A stretch of DNA of 6,105 bases. Source: an uncultured Rickettsiales bacterium. GTDB taxonomy: Bacteria; Pseudomonadota; Alphaproteobacteria; Rickettsiales; UBA1997. The stretch spans positions 1 to 6,105 of the forward strand of contig CAKVBE010000060.1 in the NCBI GenBank assembly GCA_934725005.1, written 5' to 3'. Both the position numbers and the translations under genes were made by a program. The notes under the pieces were generated by a model that ran no database searches, was not told the origin of the DNA, and was given only the letters and a program-made list of their open reading frames with translations. Below, in pieces: positions 5,307-6,105 of this stretch (positions are counted from its first letter, which is position 1; every line of letters begins with the position of its first letter).

Positions 5307-5920
5307 TATAGCACCTCTTTAAATTTATCAAATGCTTTTTTGTCTAACAATAAATAATCATAATGTAAAACATCATAAACATTTAAAGCACTGCTAAATA
5401 ATGATTTATATTCGAACATGTTTCTTAAAGATTTTAAAAAATTCTCATACTCTTCATTATAAGCTATTAAAGCACTGTTAATATTTTTACCTTTCAACTT
5501 TTTGTTTAGCTTATTGGTACTTACTTCCAATTTATCCATACCATCAATAAGTATTAATTTATTATCTTTAATTTTGTTTAACAAAACACAACTTAAAGCT
5601 TTTTTAACTATTTTTTTAGGTATAGAAAAACCGAAATCTCTTGGATGTGGACCAAAACATGTTCTACCACCTCTAAATTGAACAGCTCTTTTTCCACCGT
5701 GTCTAGCACCACCTGTTCCTTTTTGTCTAACTATTTTTTTTGTAGAACCAGATACTTCTGAAGCCAATTTTACGCTAGCCGTACCTAATCTTCTATTTGC
5801 TAATTGCCACTTCAAAACATAAGGAACACATGCTTCACCTTCAATTTTATCAAAATTGAAACCATTTAAAACTTCAGTTGTCTCTTGCAAATTGTCTAGA
5901 TCTAAAACTGTAATATTCAT
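5306..5920 (-). CDS. rplD: 50S ribosomal protein L4
   Basis: This 204-residue protein has the usual length and layout of bacterial L4. The basic loop that reaches into the peptide exit tunnel is seen at about residues 44-100, with SEVSGSTKK, RQKGTGGARHG and FRGG, followed by FGPHPRDFGFSIPKK. The globular part follows, ending in a LNVYDVLHYDYLLLDKKA segment typical of the family end. A TTG at 5926 would add two residues, but the ATG at 5920 is preferred because AGAGG (5931-5927) lies six bases before it. The stop TAA overlaps the rplW ATG as TAATG, a layout expected to couple translation of the two genes. In enterobacteria L4 also represses its own operon through the S10 leader; that leader is not in this window, so such control cannot be judged. 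The conserved FRGGG is FRGGR here. Confidence 0.96.
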   Translation of the reverse strand: MNITVLDLDNLQETTEVLNGFNFDKIEGEACVPYVLKWQLANRRLGTASVKLASEVSGSTKKIVRQKGTGGARHGGKRAVQFRGGRTCFGPHPRDFGFSIPKKIVKKALSCVLLNKIKDNKLILIDGMDKLEVSTNKLNKKLKGKNINSALIAYNEEYENFLKSLRNMFEYKSLFSSALNVYDVLHYDYLLLDKKAFDKFKEVL

Positions 5921-5926
5921 TTCCAA

Positions 5927-5931
5927 CCTCT
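5927..5931 (-). promoter_or_regulatory. Ribosome binding site of rplD, overlapping the rplC stop
   Basis: AGAGG begins with the last two bases of the rplC stop codon TAG and sits six bases before the ATG at 5920. This decides for that ATG over the TTG at 5926, which would lie directly against the AGAGG with no spacer. Confidence 0.7.
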
Positions 5932-6105
5932 ATAAATTTGAAGTTTTAATAACAACATCACTTCCTTTGCTACCAGGTATAGCTCCTTTTATGCAAATCA
6001 AGTTATCACCTGCTTCAACTGAAATGATTTCTAGGTTCTTAACAGTAACTTTTTCATTACCCATATGACCAGCCATGTGCTTTCCTTTCACAACTTTTCC
6101 TTCTC
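5930..6105 (-). CDS. rplC: 50S ribosomal protein L3, C-terminal part (partial)
   Basis: Only the last 57 residues are inside the window; the gene runs off the high-coordinate end. In the frame ending with TAG at 5932-5930 the peptide shows the L3 C-terminal signature: [20 protein letters not shown] near the start, then a [15 protein letters not shown] segment, as in the family's usual VKGAVPGAKGGDV ending. L3 is an early-assembly 23S rRNA-binding protein whose extension reaches towards the peptidyl transferase centre. That extension is encoded outside this window, so it cannot be judged here. The stop codon TAG is directly followed by AGG, so the stop is part of the Shine-Dalgarno sequence of the next gene, rplD, whose ATG begins 9 bases after the stop. 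Identity is secure from sequence and from gene order; nothing can be said of its start or promoter. Confidence 0.95.
   Translation of the reverse strand, partial: EGKVVKGKHMAGHMGNEKVTVKNLEIISVEAGDNLICIKGAIPGSKGSDVVIKTSNL

Noticed and set aside
5921..5926. TTG start for L4 adding two residues
   Set aside because: The TTG lies directly against AGAGG with no spacing; the ATG at 5920 has proper spacing and gives a usual L4 start.
1..6105. A hidden novel system, mobile element, CRISPR array, riboswitch or RNA gene
   Set aside because: Nearly the whole window is accounted for by conserved ribosomal protein genes in canonical order; the only free stretch is the 122-base rpsC-rplP gap.

Overview
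The window is a stretch of the bacterial S10-spc ribosomal protein gene cluster. All fifteen genes lie on the minus strand, so transcription runs from the high-coordinate end to the low-coordinate end. The order is rplC (3' end only), rplD, rplW, rplB, rpsS, rplV, rpsC, rplP, rpmC, rpsQ, rplN, rplX, rplE, rpsN and rpsH. This is the classical bacterial order. All but one of the genes are separated by 15 bases or fewer or overlap by one base, and all make components of the large (L) or small (S) ribosomal subunit. The cluster continues past both ends: the start of L3 lies beyond the high end, and L6 would be expected beyond the low end.

The DNA is strongly AT-rich, and A/T-ending codons and Lys/Asn/Ile residues abound. 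Several proteins carry alphaproteobacterial signatures as I remember them: S19 begins MPRSTWK and continues [12 protein letters not shown]14 begins MIQM, S14 is the long zinc-free type ending [11 protein letters not shown], and L22 ends in an RARGRGTRILKPF segment. The best guess is an AT-rich alphaproteobacterium of a Rickettsiales-like, Holosporales-like or other reduced or host-associated lineage. This rests on remembered family sequences, not on a search, so the exact group is uncertain.

Region by region: 5930-6105 is the L3 tail. Positions 3528-5920 hold L4, L23, L2, S19 and L22, with start signals built into the end of the preceding gene. Positions 2910-3524 encode a short S3 that lacks the usual C-terminal tail. 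Positions 2788-2909 are the only real gap in the window. It holds a 13-base-pair hairpin, a good sigma-70-like promoter (TTGACT, 17 bases, TAAATT) and an AT-rich inverted repeat next to the rplP ribosome binding site. Positions 5-2787 then hold L16, L29, S17, L14, L24, L5, S14 and S8 as a second tight run. The cluster therefore looks as if it may be split into two transcription units between rpsC and rplP.

There is no sign of a mobile element, CRISPR array, RNA gene or unknown accessory system. The points worth a second look are the rpsC-rplP gap, a shortened loop near the catalytic-site histidine of L2, the tail-less S3, and the way stop codons and Shine-Dalgarno sequences are merged at gene junctions.
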